Source: Nakamurella multipartita DSM 44233 (GTDB taxonomy: Bacteria; Actinomycetota; Actinomycetes; Mycobacteriales; Nakamurellaceae). Taken from it: DNA of 64,000 nucleotides. This document shows, piece by piece, positions 25,033-34,638 of this stretch. Location: the NCBI RefSeq assembly GCF_000024365.1, contig NC_013235.1, positions 1,798,001-1,862,000 on the forward strand, in the 5' to 3' direction. The translations under genes and the position numbers were made by a program. The notes beneath the pieces were generated by a model, which worked only from the letters and a program-made list of their open reading frames with translations, was not told where the DNA came from and did not search any database. The stretch's first letter is position 1. Every line of letters begins with the position of its first letter.

Positions 25033-26331
25033 ATGCCGTCATCCGACGACACCTCGTTGTTCTCACCCGGCTCCTGGTCGGAGAACAGCCGGCTCGCGCA
25101 AGTCCTGCGCCGCGAAACGGTCGGCGGTGCGCTGCTGCTGGCGGCCGCCGTCATCGCGCTGGTCTGGGCCAATTCGCCCTGGTCCGCGGGCTACTACGCG
25201 ATGCTGGACTTCGTCGCCGGGCCGGAGCTGCTGCACCTGAACCTGTCCCTGGAAACCTGGGCGGCGGACGGTCTGCTGGCCATCTTCTTCTTCGTCGCCG
25301 GGCTGGAGCTCAAACGCGAGTTCGTGGCCGGCGACCTGCGGGACCGGCGTCGCGCGGCCGTGCCGGTGTTCGCCGCGGTCGGCGGCATGGTCGTGCCGGC
25401 CATCGTCTACCTGGCCTTCGCGGCCGGCAGCGGACCTAAGGGTTGGGCGATCCCGACCGCCACCGACATCGCCTTCGCCCTGGCCGTGCTGGCGGTGATC
25501 TCGACCCACCTGCCGTCGACCCTGCGCACCTTCCTGCTCACCCTGGCCGTGGTCGACGACCTGCTGGCGATCATTGTGATCGCCGTCTTCTACACCGACG
25601 AGCTCAACCTGCTCTACTTCGGGCTGGCGTTGATCCCGCTGGCCGGGTTCGGGTTGCTGGTGCAGCGCCGGATCAGCCATTGGTACCTGCTGCTGCCGCT
25701 GGCCGTGGCCACCTGGACGCTGGTGCACGCCTCCGGCATCCACGCCACGGTGGCCGGCGTGCTGCTCGCCTTCACCGTGCCGGTGCGGCCCGGCCGGGCG
25801 GCCAAGGACCCGGACGGACCGGGGCTGGCCGAGCACTTCGAGCACCTGATGCGGCCGATCTCGGCCGGGATCGCGGTGCCGCTGTTCGCGTTGTTCTCGG
25901 CCGGGGTGAGTTTGGGTGGCTGGTCCGGCTTCACCTCGGCGCTGACCGACCCGATCGCCCTGGGCATCATCGCCGGCCTGGTGGTCGGCAAGCCGATCGG
26001 CATCGTCTCCGCCACCTTCCTGACCAGCAAGATCACCCGCACCCCGCTGCAGGCGGGGTTGACCTGGCCGGACGTGACCGGCGTGGCCATCCTGGGCGGC
26101 ATCGGGTTCACCGTGTCCCTGCTGATCGGCGAGCTGGCATTCGCGGCCAATCCGGAGGCCGACGACCACGTCAAGATCGCGGTGCTCACCGGGTCGCTGG
26201 TGGCCGCGGTGCTGGCCGCGGTGGTGCTGCGGTTGCGCAACCGCCGCTACCGGCGGCTGTGGGAGGAGGAGAACCGGGACGACGACCAGGACGGGATCCC
26301 GGACATCTATCAGCACCGAGAGCGCGAGTAG
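25033..26331 (+). CDS. nhaA: Na+/H+ antiporter NhaA
   Basis: Protein of 432 residues with about twelve membrane helices. The unwound-helix residue D145 is in [10 protein letters not shown], and the ion-binding pair D175/D176 is in [10 protein letters not shown], equivalent to E. coli D133 and D163/D164. The C-terminus is a charged cytoplasmic tail ([15 protein letters not shown]). Start ATG 25033 has AGAAGG upstream. It exports sodium in exchange for protons at the cell membrane. It may be cotranscribed with the DDAH gene 11 bases downstream. Confidence 0.95.
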   Translation: MPSSDDTSLFSPGSWSENSRLAQVLRRETVGGALLLAAAVIALVWANSPWSAGYYAMLDFVAGPELLHLNLSLETWAADGLLAIFFFVAGLELKREFVAGDLRDRRRAAVPVFAAVGGMVVPAIVYLAFAAGSGPKGWAIPTATDIAFALAVLAVISTHLPSTLRTFLLTLAVVDDLLAIIVIAVFYTDELNLLYFGLALIPLAGFGLLVQRRISHWYLLLPLAVATWTLVHASGIHATVAGVLLAFTVPVRPGRAAKDPDGPGLAEHFEHLMRPISAGIAVPLFALFSAGVSLGGWSGFTSALTDPIALGIIAGLVVGKPIGIVSATFLTSKITRTPLQAGLTWPDVTGVAILGGIGFTVSLLIGELAFAANPEADDHVKIAVLTGSLVAAVLAAVVLRLRNRRYRRLWEEENRDDDQDGIPDIYQHRERE

Positions 26332-26342
26332 CCTCGCGCAGC

Positions 26343-27131
26343 GTGACCACTGCACCCCGTCGAGCCCTCGTCCGTGCCCCCTCGCCCCGGTTGGCGCAGG
26401 GCCTGCTCACCCACCTGGACCGGGTACCGGTGGACGCCGAGCTGGCCGTGCGGCAGTGGTCGGACTACACCCGGGCGCTGACCGAGGCCGGCTGGGACAC
26501 CGTCGAGGTGCCGGCCGCCCCCGAGTGCCCGGACGGGGTGTTCGTCGAGGACACGGTGGTGATGATCGGCGGGACCGCGGTGATCACCAGCCCCGGCGCC
26601 GACGAACGCAAGCCGGAGACGATGGGCACCTCGGTCACGGTGCGCGCCCTGGGCTACCCGACCGCGACGCTGGACGCGGGCACCCTGGACGGCGGGGACG
26701 TACTCAAGATCGGCCGCACCGTCTACGTCGGCCGGACGCTGCGCACCAGCGCGGAGGGCATCGCGTCGCTGCGGCGCATCTGCGAGCCGCTCGGCCACCG
26801 GGTGGTCGCCGTGCCCACCACCAAGGTGCTGCACCTGAAGTCCGCGGTGACCGCGCTGCCCGACGGCACCGTGATCGGCTACGAGCCGCTGGTCGACGAC
26901 CCCGGGTTCTGGCCGCACTTCCGGCCGATGCCCGAGGAGGGAGGCTCGCACGTGGTCGACCTGGGGGAGGGGCGGCTGCTGATGGCCGCCTCCGCACCCC
27001 GCTCGGCCGAGCTGATCGCCGACCTGGGCTTCACCCCGATCCCGGTCGACATCTCCGAGTTCGAGAAGCTGGAGGGGTGCGTGACCTGCCTGTCGGTGCG
27101 GGTGCGGCACGCCCCGGACGGCGAGAGCTGA
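26343..27131 (+). CDS. N(G),N(G)-dimethylarginine dimethylaminohydrolase
   Basis: Protein of 262 residues starting at GTG 26343, 11 bases after nhaA. It belongs to the guanidino-group-modifying superfamily, which hydrolyses methylated arginines to citrulline and amines. Visible features are the repeated pentein strand blocks DGVFVEDTVVMIGG, LDGGDVLKIGRTVYVG and SHVVDLGEGRLLM, and the C-terminal catalytic Cys C249 in TCLSVRVR. A second Cys lies three residues before it. The family also contains arginine deiminase relatives, but length and motifs fit DDAH best. Proximity to nhaA is probably coincidental. Confidence 0.85.
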   Translation: MTTAPRRALVRAPSPRLAQGLLTHLDRVPVDAELAVRQWSDYTRALTEAGWDTVEVPAAPECPDGVFVEDTVVMIGGTAVITSPGADERKPETMGTSVTVRALGYPTATLDAGTLDGGDVLKIGRTVYVGRTLRTSAEGIASLRRICEPLGHRVVAVPTTKVLHLKSAVTALPDGTVIGYEPLVDDPGFWPHFRPMPEEGGSHVVDLGEGRLLMAASAPRSAELIADLGFTPIPVDISEFEKLEGCVTCLSVRVRHAPDGES

Positions 27132-27242
27132 CGCTGTGGTCGCCGGTGGTCGGCACACCGTCACCGCAGTGGCACGGGCCGGCTTCCCGGGGCAAGATGC
27201 GGCGGGGCAGAGTAGCCCCGTACTCGCACCGAGAGGATCCTC

Positions 27243-28244
27243 GTGAAGAAGATCATCAACGACCCGACCACCGTCGTCACCGAGGCCCTCAAGGGCGTCG
27301 CGCTGGCCCACGCCGATCTGGTCACCGTCCACCATGACCCCGACTTCATCACCCGGGCCGATGGCCCGATCCAGGGCAAGGTCGCCATCGTCTCCGGCGG
27401 CGGGAGCGGGCACGAGCCGCTGGCCGGCGGGTACGTGGGCCCGGGCGGCCTGGACGCCGCCGTCCCCGGCGCCGTGTTCACCTCGCCCACCCCGGACCAG
27501 ATCCTGGCCGCGACCCAGGCCGCCGACGGCGGCGCCGGGGTGGTGCACCTGGTGCTCAACTACACCGGCGACATCCTGAACTTCGAGACCGCCGCCGAAC
27601 TGGCCGACGCCGAGGACATCAACGTTCAGGCCGTGGTCATCGACGACGACGTCGCGGTCAAGGACTCCACCTGGACCGCCGGTCGCCGCGGCGTGGGCGG
27701 GGCCATCCCCTGGTACAAGATCACCTGTGCGGCGGCGGCCCGGGGCGACGACCTGGACGCCGTGGTCGCCATCTCCAAGCGCGTCGTGGCCAACGTCCGC
27801 ACCATGGGCATGGCGCTGACCCCGTGCACCGTGCCGCACTCCGGCGAGCCGTCCTTCACGCTGGCCGAGGACGAGATGGAGATCGGCATCGGCGTGCACG
27901 GCGAGCCCGGCCGGGAGCGGACCAAGCTCACCTCGGCCAACGAGATCGTCGCCACCCTGCTGGGGTCGGTCGTCGAGGACCTGCCCTTCGAACGGGGCGA
28001 CAACACCCTGCTGTTCGTCAACGGCATGGGCGGCACCCCCTCGATCGAGCTGTACCTGGCCTACAACGCGGCCCGGGAGTTCCTGGCCGAGCGGGGCATC
28101 GAGGTCACCCGCTCGCTGGTCGGGAACTACTTCACCTCGCTGGAGATGCAGGGCATGTCGATCTCCCTGCTCAAGCTGGACGACGAGCTGACCGAACTGT
28201 GGGATGCGCCCATCAACACGGCCGCCATGCGCCGGGGAGTGTGA
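27243..28244 (+). CDS. dhaK: Dihydroxyacetone kinase subunit DhaK (PTS-type)
   Basis: Protein of 333 residues starting at GTG 27243 behind GAGAGG. DhaK binds dihydroxyacetone covalently and transfers phosphate from DhaL-bound ADP/ATP. GGGSGHEPLAGGY is at residues 52-64, and the substrate-binding His is H219 in IGVHGEPG. It is followed directly by dhaL and dhaM, so the operon encodes the complete PEP-dependent three-subunit kinase. Product is dihydroxyacetone phosphate for glycolysis. Confidence 0.95.
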   Translation: MKKIINDPTTVVTEALKGVALAHADLVTVHHDPDFITRADGPIQGKVAIVSGGGSGHEPLAGGYVGPGGLDAAVPGAVFTSPTPDQILAATQAADGGAGVVHLVLNYTGDILNFETAAELADAEDINVQAVVIDDDVAVKDSTWTAGRRGVGGAIPWYKITCAAAARGDDLDAVVAISKRVVANVRTMGMALTPCTVPHSGEPSFTLAEDEMEIGIGVHGEPGRERTKLTSANEIVATLLGSVVEDLPFERGDNTLLFVNGMGGTPSIELYLAYNAAREFLAERGIEVTRSLVGNYFTSLEMQGMSISLLKLDDELTELWDAPINTAAMRRGV

Positions 28245-28248
28245 GCCG

Positions 28249-28905
28249 ATGAGTGAGGCCGACCGGACCAGCTGTGACGCGGCCGGGGTGGTGGCGGGGA
28301 TCCGCGCCGTCGCCGCGACCATCGCCGAGCACAAGGTGGAACTGACCCGGCTGGACCGGGACATCGGCGATGGCGACCACGGCGAGAACATGGCCCGCGG
28401 GTTCACCGCGGTCCTGGCCAAGCTGGACGCCGGCGAGCCGGACACCCCCTCGGCCGTGCTCAAACTGGTGGCCTCGACGCTCATCTCGACCGTCGGCGGG
28501 GCGGCCGGACCGCTCTACGGGACCGCGTTCCTGCGGGCCTCGACCGCGGTCAAGGAGGCCACGACGCTGGACCCGCAGGCGATCGTCACCGCGCTGACCG
28601 CCGGCCGGGACGGCGTCGTCGCCCGGGGCAAGGCCGAGCTGGAGGACAAGACGATGGTCGACGCGCTCACCCCGGCGGTGAACGCGGCCCGCGCGGCGGC
28701 CGACGCCGGCGGCGACGTCGCCGCGGTGCTCCGGGCGGCGGCCAACGACGCGGCCATGGGGGCCGCGGCGACCATCCCGCTGCAGGCCCGCAAGGGTCGG
28801 GCCAGCTACCTGGGCGCGCGTTCGATCGGGCATCAGGACCCGGGGGCGACCAGCACCGCATACCTGCTCGAGGCGCTGGCCGCGGTCGCGGAGAAGGCGC
28901 CGTGA
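28249..28905 (+). CDS. dhaL: Dihydroxyacetone kinase ADP-binding subunit DhaL
   Basis: Protein of 218 residues starting at ATG 28249, four bases after the dhaK stop. The nucleotide/magnesium-binding aspartates are in LDRDIGDGDHGENMARG. A VGGAAGPLYGTAFL block and the C-terminal GRASYLGARSIGHQDPG motif are typical. DhaL carries the ADP cofactor that is rephosphorylated by DhaM. Its stop overlaps the dhaM start as GTGA, indicating coupling. Confidence 0.95.
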   Translation: MSEADRTSCDAAGVVAGIRAVAATIAEHKVELTRLDRDIGDGDHGENMARGFTAVLAKLDAGEPDTPSAVLKLVASTLISTVGGAAGPLYGTAFLRASTAVKEATTLDPQAIVTALTAGRDGVVARGKAELEDKTMVDALTPAVNAARAAADAGGDVAAVLRAAANDAAMGAAATIPLQARKGRASYLGARSIGHQDPGATSTAYLLEALAAVAEKAP

Positions 28906-29324
28906 CGGTCGGCATCGTGCTGGTCTCGCACAGCGCCCAGCTGGCCGCCGGGCTGGCCGAGGTCGCCGCGCAGATGGCCCCGAACGTGGCCATCTGCCCG
29001 GCCGGCGGGTTGGAGGACGGGGCGATCGGCACGTCGTTCGACCTGATCGCGGCCGCGATCGAGCGGGCCGACACGGGCGACGGGGCGATCCTGCTCTACG
29101 ACCTGGGCAGCGGGTACCTCACCGCCGAGACGGCGGTGGAGTTCCTGGAGGACGAGCAGCGCGCGCGGGTGGTGATCGTGGACGCCCCGTTCGTGCTGGC
29201 GGCGGTGTCCGCCTCGATCGCCGCCAACGTCGGGTCGGACCTGCGAGGCGTGGTCGACGCGGCCCTGCAGGCCCGGACGGCCAACGGCCCGGGCGGGGTG
29301 CGGTCGGTCGACGAGCTGGTCTGA
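28902..29324 (+). CDS. dhaM: PTS-type dihydroxyacetone kinase phosphotransfer subunit DhaM
   Basis: Protein of 140 residues starting at GTG 28902. It is an EIIA-mannose-like domain only, with the phosphorylatable His H10 in VLVSHSAQLA and the block ILLYDLGSGYLTAE. It lacks the fused HPr and EI-like domains of the E. coli form, so it should receive phosphate from a general HPr encoded outside the window. It passes phosphate to DhaL-bound ADP. Confidence 0.9.
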   Translation: MTVGIVLVSHSAQLAAGLAEVAAQMAPNVAICPAGGLEDGAIGTSFDLIAAAIERADTGDGAILLYDLGSGYLTAETAVEFLEDEQRARVVIVDAPFVLAAVSASIAANVGSDLRGVVDAALQARTANGPGGVRSVDELV

Positions 29325-29334
29325 CCGGCCCGCG

Positions 29335-30372
29335 GTGACGATCGGCCCGGGTGCGTTCGGCACCGCCGTCTGGTCCTCACCCGGGTGGCAGGCGGCCGCC
29401 CTGGCCTGGCTCGACGAGCGGCTGGCGGCGGCCGGCATCACCCGGACCGGTGCCGCCGAGCATCCGCACGTGCGGGCCTGGGCGACCGCGGTCCGGGTGC
29501 CGACCGATCACGGTGACTACTGGCTCAAGGCCTGCGGGCAGGACACCGCGTTCGAGGTACCGCTGTACCGGGTGCTGGCCGAGCTGGTCCCGGGTGACGT
29601 GCTCGCGCCGCTGGCCGCCGACCCGGCCCGCGGCTGGATCGTGCTGCCCGACGGCGGGCGGGTGCTCGGCGACCAGCTGGCCGGCGCCGACCTCGCCCGG
29701 GCCCTGGGTGCGGCGCTGGTCCAGTACGGGCGGCTGCAACGGGCGCTGATGCCCGGGGTGCCGCGGATGCTGGCCGCCGGCGTCACCGACATGCGGCCGC
29801 CGGCGATGCTCGACGCCTTCGACCGGGCCCTCGCCCTGACCCGGCGCGATCTCGACGCCGGCGAGCCGGACCGGGACCGCGAGCGCCGGCACGCTCAGAT
29901 CGCCGCGGCCCGGGACGAGGTGGCCGGCTGGTGCGCCGCGCTGTCCCGCTCGGCGCTGCCGGCGAGCCTGGACCACAACGACCTGCACCCGCGCAACATG
30001 TTCTGGGATCCACGAGCCGGACGGGCCCGGTTCTTCGACTGGGGCGACGCGGTGATCGCGCACCCGTTCGCGGCCATGCTGGTGCCGCTGGCCATGGTGC
30101 GCGAGCTGCTCGGCGGGGTGCCCGCCGCCGCGCCTTTTCGGGCGATCCGCGACGCCTACCTGCAGGTGTTCGCCGACCTGGCCCCGACCGAGGACCTGCC
30201 GGCGACGCTGGAGACGGCCTGCCGGGTGGCCAACATCGCCCGGGCGCACACCTGGGACCGGGCCGTCGGTGCGGCCGCCCGGCAGGGCGACCCGATGGCC
30301 GCCCGGTTCCGGTTCGCCGCGCTGGACACCCTGAGTGCGGTGCTGGACGCGGACTACCTGACCGTGGGTTGA
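29335..30372 (+). CDS. Aminoglycoside phosphotransferase-like kinase
   Basis: Protein of 345 residues with GTG start 29335, 10 bases after dhaM. It has a protein-kinase-like APH fold with catalytic motif LDHNDLHPRNMFWD followed by the metal-binding FFDWGDAVIAHPF (DFG equivalent). The N-terminal lobe has the lysine in DYWLKACG. APH-fold enzymes phosphorylate antibiotics, choline, sugars or other small alcohols, and the substrate is unknown here. Its tight position after dhaKLM suggests, but does not show, a link to triose metabolism. Confidence 0.8.
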   Translation: MTIGPGAFGTAVWSSPGWQAAALAWLDERLAAAGITRTGAAEHPHVRAWATAVRVPTDHGDYWLKACGQDTAFEVPLYRVLAELVPGDVLAPLAADPARGWIVLPDGGRVLGDQLAGADLARALGAALVQYGRLQRALMPGVPRMLAAGVTDMRPPAMLDAFDRALALTRRDLDAGEPDRDRERRHAQIAAARDEVAGWCAALSRSALPASLDHNDLHPRNMFWDPRAGRARFFDWGDAVIAHPFAAMLVPLAMVRELLGGVPAAAPFRAIRDAYLQVFADLAPTEDLPATLETACRVANIARAHTWDRAVGAAARQGDPMAARFRFAALDTLSAVLDADYLTVG

Positions 30373-30378
30373 TCGCGG

Positions 30379-30723
30379 TCAGGGCTGGTTGAGCAGCCGG
30401 GACAGGACCTGCTCGTCGTCGGGGGACAGCGCGCGGACGAAGCGGGCCAGCACGGCGGCGTGATCGTTGCCGGCCATCGCCCGGTGCATGGCCGCGGCCA
30501 CCTGCGCGGCCGGATCGGTGACCGCGGCGTAGGCGTACCCGCGACCCTGCGGCGTGCGCACCGCGCCGCCCTTGTCGGCCAGCCGGGACAGCACCGTCAT
30601 CACGGTCGTGTAGGCCAGGTCCTGGTCCAACCGGTTGCGGACCTCACCCGGCGTCAGCGGATCGGCGGATGCCGTCAGGATCTGCAGGATCTCCCGCTCC
30701 AGGCGTCCGGGACCGCGTCGCAT
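30379..30723 (-). CDS. BlaI/MecI/CopY family repressor
   Basis: Protein of 114 residues starting at ATG 30723. The winged-helix DNA-binding region has [35 protein letters not shown] and RGYAYAA, typical of BlaI/MecI repressors. A short C-terminal dimerisation tail follows. No BlaR/MecR-type sensor protease gene is adjacent. A palindromic site of the BlaI type (30811-30829) lies between this gene and the iron transporter, so it likely autoregulates and may act on the transporter operon. Confidence 0.9.
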   Translation of the reverse strand: MRRGPGRLEREILQILTASADPLTPGEVRNRLDQDLAYTTVMTVLSRLADKGGAVRTPQGRGYAYAAVTDPAAQVAAAMHRAMAGNDHAAVLARFVRALSPDDEQVLSRLLNQP

Positions 30724-30810
30724 CCTCTGTTCCCTCCCCGCCGCCGGTCGCCGCCGGCCGTGCGCGTCACATCGTACGAGGCCGGACGAGCGGGCCGAGC
30801 CGGTACGGAC

Positions 30811-30829
30811 TACTACACGGCGTGTAGTA
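30811..30829. promoter_or_regulatory. BlaI-type operator palindrome
   Basis: TACTACAC and GTGTAGTA flank a central GGC, an exact inverted repeat with the TACTACA-TGTAGTA core known for mycobacterial BlaI operators. It lies between the divergent BlaI-like gene and the iron transporter. It is the only copy noticed in the window. Confidence 0.75.
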
Positions 30830-30844
30830 CGGTCGGGCTGTTGC

Positions 30845-30863
30845 TCAGGCAACCCTTACCTAA
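30845..30863 (+). promoter_or_regulatory. IdeR/DtxR-like iron box
   Basis: TCAGGCAACCCTTACCTAA matches the DtxR/IdeR consensus TTAGGTTAGGCTAACCTAA at 13 of 19 positions by eye, with the right half (ACCTAA) perfect. It lies 22 bases before the start of an iron(III)-binding lipoprotein gene, exactly where iron repression would be expected. Confidence 0.55.
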
Positions 30864-30885
30864 CTACCACCTGACGGGGAGTGCG

Positions 30886-31986
30886 ATGCGCGTCTTGACC
30901 CACCGCCCACGAGGACGCCGGCTGCTGCAGGCGGCCGGCGCGATCGGCCTGGCCGCCCTCCTGGCCGGTTGCGCCTCCAGCTCGACCGGGGCGGCCGGAT
31001 CGGGCACGGCCAGCTCCACCGCCGGGTCGGCGTCCGCCGCACCGAGCGAGACCGGCGGCACGCTGGTGGTCTACTCCGGCCGGAACAAGGACCTGATCGG
31101 CCCGCTGTTGGATCAATTCAGCGCGCAGACCGGGGTCGCGGTCGAGTTCCGCGCCGGTGATTCCGGCGAGCTGGCCGCCCAGCTGCTGACCGAGGGCGAC
31201 GCCTCCCCGGCGGATGTCTTCTTCTCCCAGGACGCCGGCGCCCTGGGCGCGGTCGCGCAGGCCGGCCTGTTCACCTCCCTGCCGGCGGCGACGGTCGAGG
31301 CGGTTCCCGCGGCCTACGCCGCGACCGACGGCAGCTGGGTGGGCGTGTCCGGGCGGGCCCGGGTGATCGTCTACAACCCGACGCTGGCGCCGAACCCGCC
31401 GGACACCATCGACGGGTTGCTGGACCCGCAGTGGAAGGGCCAGATCGGGTTCGCCCCAACCAACGCGTCCTGGCAGGCGTTCGTCACCGGGCTGCGGGTG
31501 CTGCGCGGGGAGGACGGGGCCCGGCAGTGGCTGACCGCGTTCGCCGCCCAGGAGCCCAAGGCCTACGAGCGCAACGGGGCGGTGCGCGACGCGGTGAACA
31601 GCGGCGAGATCGCCCTGGGCCTGGTCAACCACTACTACCTGTACGAGAAGATCGCCGCCGACGGGGCGGACGCCGTGGTCGCCCAGAACCAGTACCTGGC
31701 CGCGGGCGACCCGGGTGGGCTGCTGAACGTGGCCGGGGTCGGCGTCCTGGCCTCCGCGCCGCACGCCGAGCAGGCCCAGGTCTTCGTGGACTACCTGCTC
31801 TCGCCGGCCGGCCAGGAGTACTTCGCAGCCAAGACCAAGGAGTTCCCGCTGGTGCCGGGCACCGCCGCGGCCGCCGAGGTGCCGCCGCTGAGCGAGCTGA
31901 GCCCGCCGCAGATCGACCTGTCGCAGCTCAGCTCGCTGGAGCAGACCCAGCAGCTGCTGTCCGAGGTGGGGTTGCTGACCCGGTGA
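30886..31986 (+). CDS. Iron(III) ABC transporter substrate-binding lipoprotein
   Basis: Protein of 366 residues starting at ATG 30886 with GGGGA upstream. The lipobox is ALLAGC (lipidated C29), followed by a Ser/Ala linker. The FbpA/FutA-type fold shows [43 protein letters not shown] and a C-terminal [15 protein letters not shown]. The double-tyrosine stretch in NHYYLYEK fits the tyrosines that bind iron. It leads an operon with a fused permease and an ATPase, preceded by an IdeR-like box and a BlaI-type operator. Confidence 0.9.
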   Translation: MRVLTHRPRGRRLLQAAGAIGLAALLAGCASSSTGAAGSGTASSTAGSASAAPSETGGTLVVYSGRNKDLIGPLLDQFSAQTGVAVEFRAGDSGELAAQLLTEGDASPADVFFSQDAGALGAVAQAGLFTSLPAATVEAVPAAYAATDGSWVGVSGRARVIVYNPTLAPNPPDTIDGLLDPQWKGQIGFAPTNASWQAFVTGLRVLRGEDGARQWLTAFAAQEPKAYERNGAVRDAVNSGEIALGLVNHYYLYEKIAADGADAVVAQNQYLAAGDPGGLLNVAGVGVLASAPHAEQAQVFVDYLLSPAGQEYFAAKTKEFPLVPGTAAAAEVPPLSELSPPQIDLSQLSSLEQTQQLLSEVGLLTR

Positions 31987-33533
31987 TGCGCACCGCGGTG
32001 GGCCGGCGGCCACCCTGGCCGCTGGTCACCGCCGCCGGCCTGATCACCCTGATCACCCTGGTGCCGGTGCTCTACCTGGGCGAACGGGCCGTCGACCGGG
32101 GCTGGGCGTTCGTCATCGACGAGCTCGTCCAGGCCCGGACGGCGGCCCTGGTCGGCCGCAGCCTGGCCCTGGTCGGCGTGGTCACCGCAGCCTGTGGCCT
32201 GCTCGGCACCGCCCTGGCGGTGCTGGTCACCCGGACCGACCTGCCCGGCCGCCGGCACTGGTCGGTGCTGCTGGCCCTGCCGCTGGCCGTGCCCAGCTAC
32301 GTGGCCGCCTACATCTGGATCTCCGAGTTCCCCGGGCTGGCCGGCTTCTGGGGGGCCGCGATCGTGCTGACCATCGTGTCCTACCCCTACGTCTTCCTGC
32401 CGGCGGTCGCCGCGCTCTCCCGGCTGGACCCGGCGCAGGAGGAGGTGGCCCGCTCGCTGGGTCGTTCCGGGGCGGCCGTGCTGTTCGGGGTGACGCTGCG
32501 CCGGGCCCGCGCGGCCATCGCCGCCGGCTGCCTGCTGGTCGCCCTGTACGTGCTCAGCGACTTCGGGGCCGTGGCCACCATGCGCTACGAGGCCTTCACC
32601 TGGGTGATCTATGGCGCCTACCGGGCCGGGTTCAACCCCTCCCGGGCGGCCATCCTGGCCATGGTGCTGCTGTTCTTCGCGGTGCTGCTCATCATCGCCG
32701 AGGCCCTGGCCCGCGGCCGGGCCTCGGCCTACCGGGTCGGCGCCGGCGTGGCCCGGCCGGCCCCCTTGATCCGCCTGGGCCGGGCCGGCCGCGGGGTCGC
32801 GTTCGCCACGGTCGGCGTGGTGCTGGCCGCCGGCCTGCTCTTCCCGCTGGGCACCCTGCTGCTGTGGGTGTCCCGCTCGGTGCGGGCCTCGATCGACCTG
32901 GCCGAGCTGGCCGCCGCGTTGAGCGCCTCGATCGGCTACTCGCTGGCCGCCGCGGCCGTCACCCTGGCGATGGCCGTGCCGGTCGCGCTGCTCGCGGCGC
33001 GCTACCGTGGGCCGGCGGTCAGCGTGATCGAGCGCACGACGTTCCTGACCCATGCCTTGCCCGGCATCGTGGTGGCCGTCGCCGGCGTGTACCTGGGAGC
33101 GCGGGTGCTGCGGCCGTTGTACCAGAGCTCGCCGATGCTGGTGCTGGCCTACGTGGTGCTGTTCCTGCCGCTGGCCGTCGGATCGATCCGGGCGGCGGTG
33201 GAATCGTCCCCGGCGCGGTTGGAGGAGGTGGCGGTGTCGTTGGGTCGCTCGTCCCCCCGGGCGTTCTTCGCGGTGACCGCGCCGCTGGCCGCCTCCGGCA
33301 TGGCCGCCGGCGCCGCGCTGGTGTTCCTGGCCACCATGAAGGAGCTGCCGGCCACCCTGCTGTTGCACCCGACCGGGACGCAGACGCTCGCCACCGGACT
33401 GTGGCAGTACACGACGGTCAGCGACTACGGCCGAGCCGCGCCCTACGCGGCCGCGCTGGTGCTTTTCGCCGCCGTGCCGACCGCGATCCTGGGTCGCTGG
33501 AGTGGACGGGCGGGTGAGATCCGTGGTCATTGA
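31986..33533 (+). CDS. Iron(III) ABC transporter permease (two fused domains)
   Basis: Protein of 515 residues starting at ATG 31986, overlapping the previous stop as TGATG; GTG 31983 is an alternative. About twelve membrane helices form two fused permease domains of the FbpB type. Each carries the cytoplasmic coupling motif, EEVARSLGRSGAAVLFGVTL in the first half and EEVAVSLGRSSPRAFFAVTA in the second. It imports iron(III) delivered by the lipoprotein, powered by the next gene product. The tail overlaps the ATPase start. Confidence 0.9.
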   Translation: MRTAVGRRPPWPLVTAAGLITLITLVPVLYLGERAVDRGWAFVIDELVQARTAALVGRSLALVGVVTAACGLLGTALAVLVTRTDLPGRRHWSVLLALPLAVPSYVAAYIWISEFPGLAGFWGAAIVLTIVSYPYVFLPAVAALSRLDPAQEEVARSLGRSGAAVLFGVTLRRARAAIAAGCLLVALYVLSDFGAVATMRYEAFTWVIYGAYRAGFNPSRAAILAMVLLFFAVLLIIAEALARGRASAYRVGAGVARPAPLIRLGRAGRGVAFATVGVVLAAGLLFPLGTLLLWVSRSVRASIDLAELAAALSASIGYSLAAAAVTLAMAVPVALLAARYRGPAVSVIERTTFLTHALPGIVVAVAGVYLGARVLRPLYQSSPMLVLAYVVLFLPLAVGSIRAAVESSPARLEEVAVSLGRSSPRAFFAVTAPLAASGMAAGAALVFLATMKELPATLLLHPTGTQTLATGLWQYTTVSDYGRAAPYAAALVLFAAVPTAILGRWSGRAGEIRGH

Positions 33534-34638
33534 GCAGTTCTCGGCCCGAGCGCGCGGGCGAGGGGCGCTGCCGCATCCGGTGGTCGCCGGGGCCGACGGC
33601 GGCCTGGTCGTGCAGGGGTTGAGCAAGTCGTTCGGCCGGCAGCGAGTGCTCACCGACGTCGCCCTGACCGTGCCGCCCCGATCGATCACCGCCGTCCTGG
33701 GCCCGTCCGGCTGCGGCAAGACGACGATGCTGCGGATCCTGGCCGGATTCGAGACGGCCGACGCCGGGGTGGTCCGGCTGGCCGGCCGGGAGCTGCTCGG
33801 GCCGGGCGCCTGGGTGCCGCCCCAGCAGCGCCGGATCGGCCTGCTGCCCCAGGAGGGCGCGTTGTTCCCGCATCTGACGGTCGGCGGCAATGTCGGCTTC
33901 GGCCTGCCGGCCGGCCGGGACCGGGCCGCCGCCGTCGCCCGGTGGCTGGAGCTGGTCGGGTTGCCGGGCACCGAGTCCCGGCGGCCGGAGGAACTCTCCG
34001 GGGGGATGCAGCAGCGGGTCGCGCTGGCCCGGGCACTGGCCGCCGACCCGGCGCTGATCCTGCTCGACGAGCCGTTCTCGTCGCTGGACGCGGCGCTGCG
34101 GGCCAGCGTGCGCGAGGAGATCGCCTGGGTGCTGCGCGACGCCGGCACGACGGCGGTGCTGGTCACCCACGACCAGGGCGAGGCGCTCTCGTTGGCCGAC
34201 ACCGTGGTGCTGCTGCTGGACGGGCGGGTGGCGCAGATCGGCCCGCCGGCCCAGCTCTACCACCGGCCGGCCACGCTGGCCGCGGCCGCGTTCGTGGGGG
34301 AGATCGTGGAGCTGGCCGGTACCGCGCGGGCCGGCCGGATCGACTCGGCCCTGGGTCACCGCCCGGCCCGGCTGCCGGTGCCGGACGGGCCCGTCGTGGT
34401 GGCCCTGCGGCCCGAGCAGGTCACCCTGCACGACGCGGCGACCGAGGGCGGCATCCGCGCCCAGGTGATCGAGCACCGCTACTTCGGACCGGACACGGTC
34501 ATCCGGGCCCGGCTGGCCTCCGGCGAGGTGGTCGCCGTGCGCAGCCCCGGCTACCAGCCGGTGGCGGCCGGGACCGCGGTCGAGCTGGCCGTCCGGGGGG
34601 ACCTGCTGGCCTACCCGGCGCCGCGGGCCGGGGAGTGA
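33502..34638 (+). CDS. Iron(III) ABC transporter ATP-binding protein
   Basis: Protein of up to 378 residues. Walker A is LGPSGCGKTT, the signature is ELSGGMQQRVALARAL, Walker B is ALILLDEPFSSLD and the switch His is in LVTHDQGEAL. A TOBE-like regulatory domain follows at about residues 280-375. GTG 33502, 33514 and 33523 are all possible starts; all overlap the permease end. The 3' end overlaps the convergent thiamine transporter ATPase by 28 bases. Confidence 0.9.
   Translation: MDGRVRSVVIEQFSARARGRGALPHPVVAGADGGLVVQGLSKSFGRQRVLTDVALTVPPRSITAVLGPSGCGKTTMLRILAGFETADAGVVRLAGRELLGPGAWVPPQQRRIGLLPQEGALFPHLTVGGNVGFGLPAGRDRAAAVARWLELVGLPGTESRRPEELSGGMQQRVALARALAADPALILLDEPFSSLDAALRASVREEIAWVLRDAGTTAVLVTHDQGEALSLADTVVLLLDGRVAQIGPPAQLYHRPATLAAAAFVGEIVELAGTARAGRIDSALGHRPARLPVPDGPVVVALRPEQVTLHDAATEGGIRAQVIEHRYFGPDTVIRARLASGEVVAVRSPGYQPVAAGTAVELAVRGDLLAYPAPRAGE

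Noticed and set aside
26310-28484. 724-residue minus-strand open frame opposite ddaH and dhaK
   Set aside because: Shadow of recognised plus-strand genes; no motifs.
29335-30372. Aminoglycoside resistance gene
   Set aside because: The APH fold is shared by many kinases with other substrates; no specific resistance motif is seen.
31791-34202. 803-residue minus-strand frame opposite the iron transporter
   Set aside because: Low-complexity composition and complete overlap with confident ABC transporter genes.
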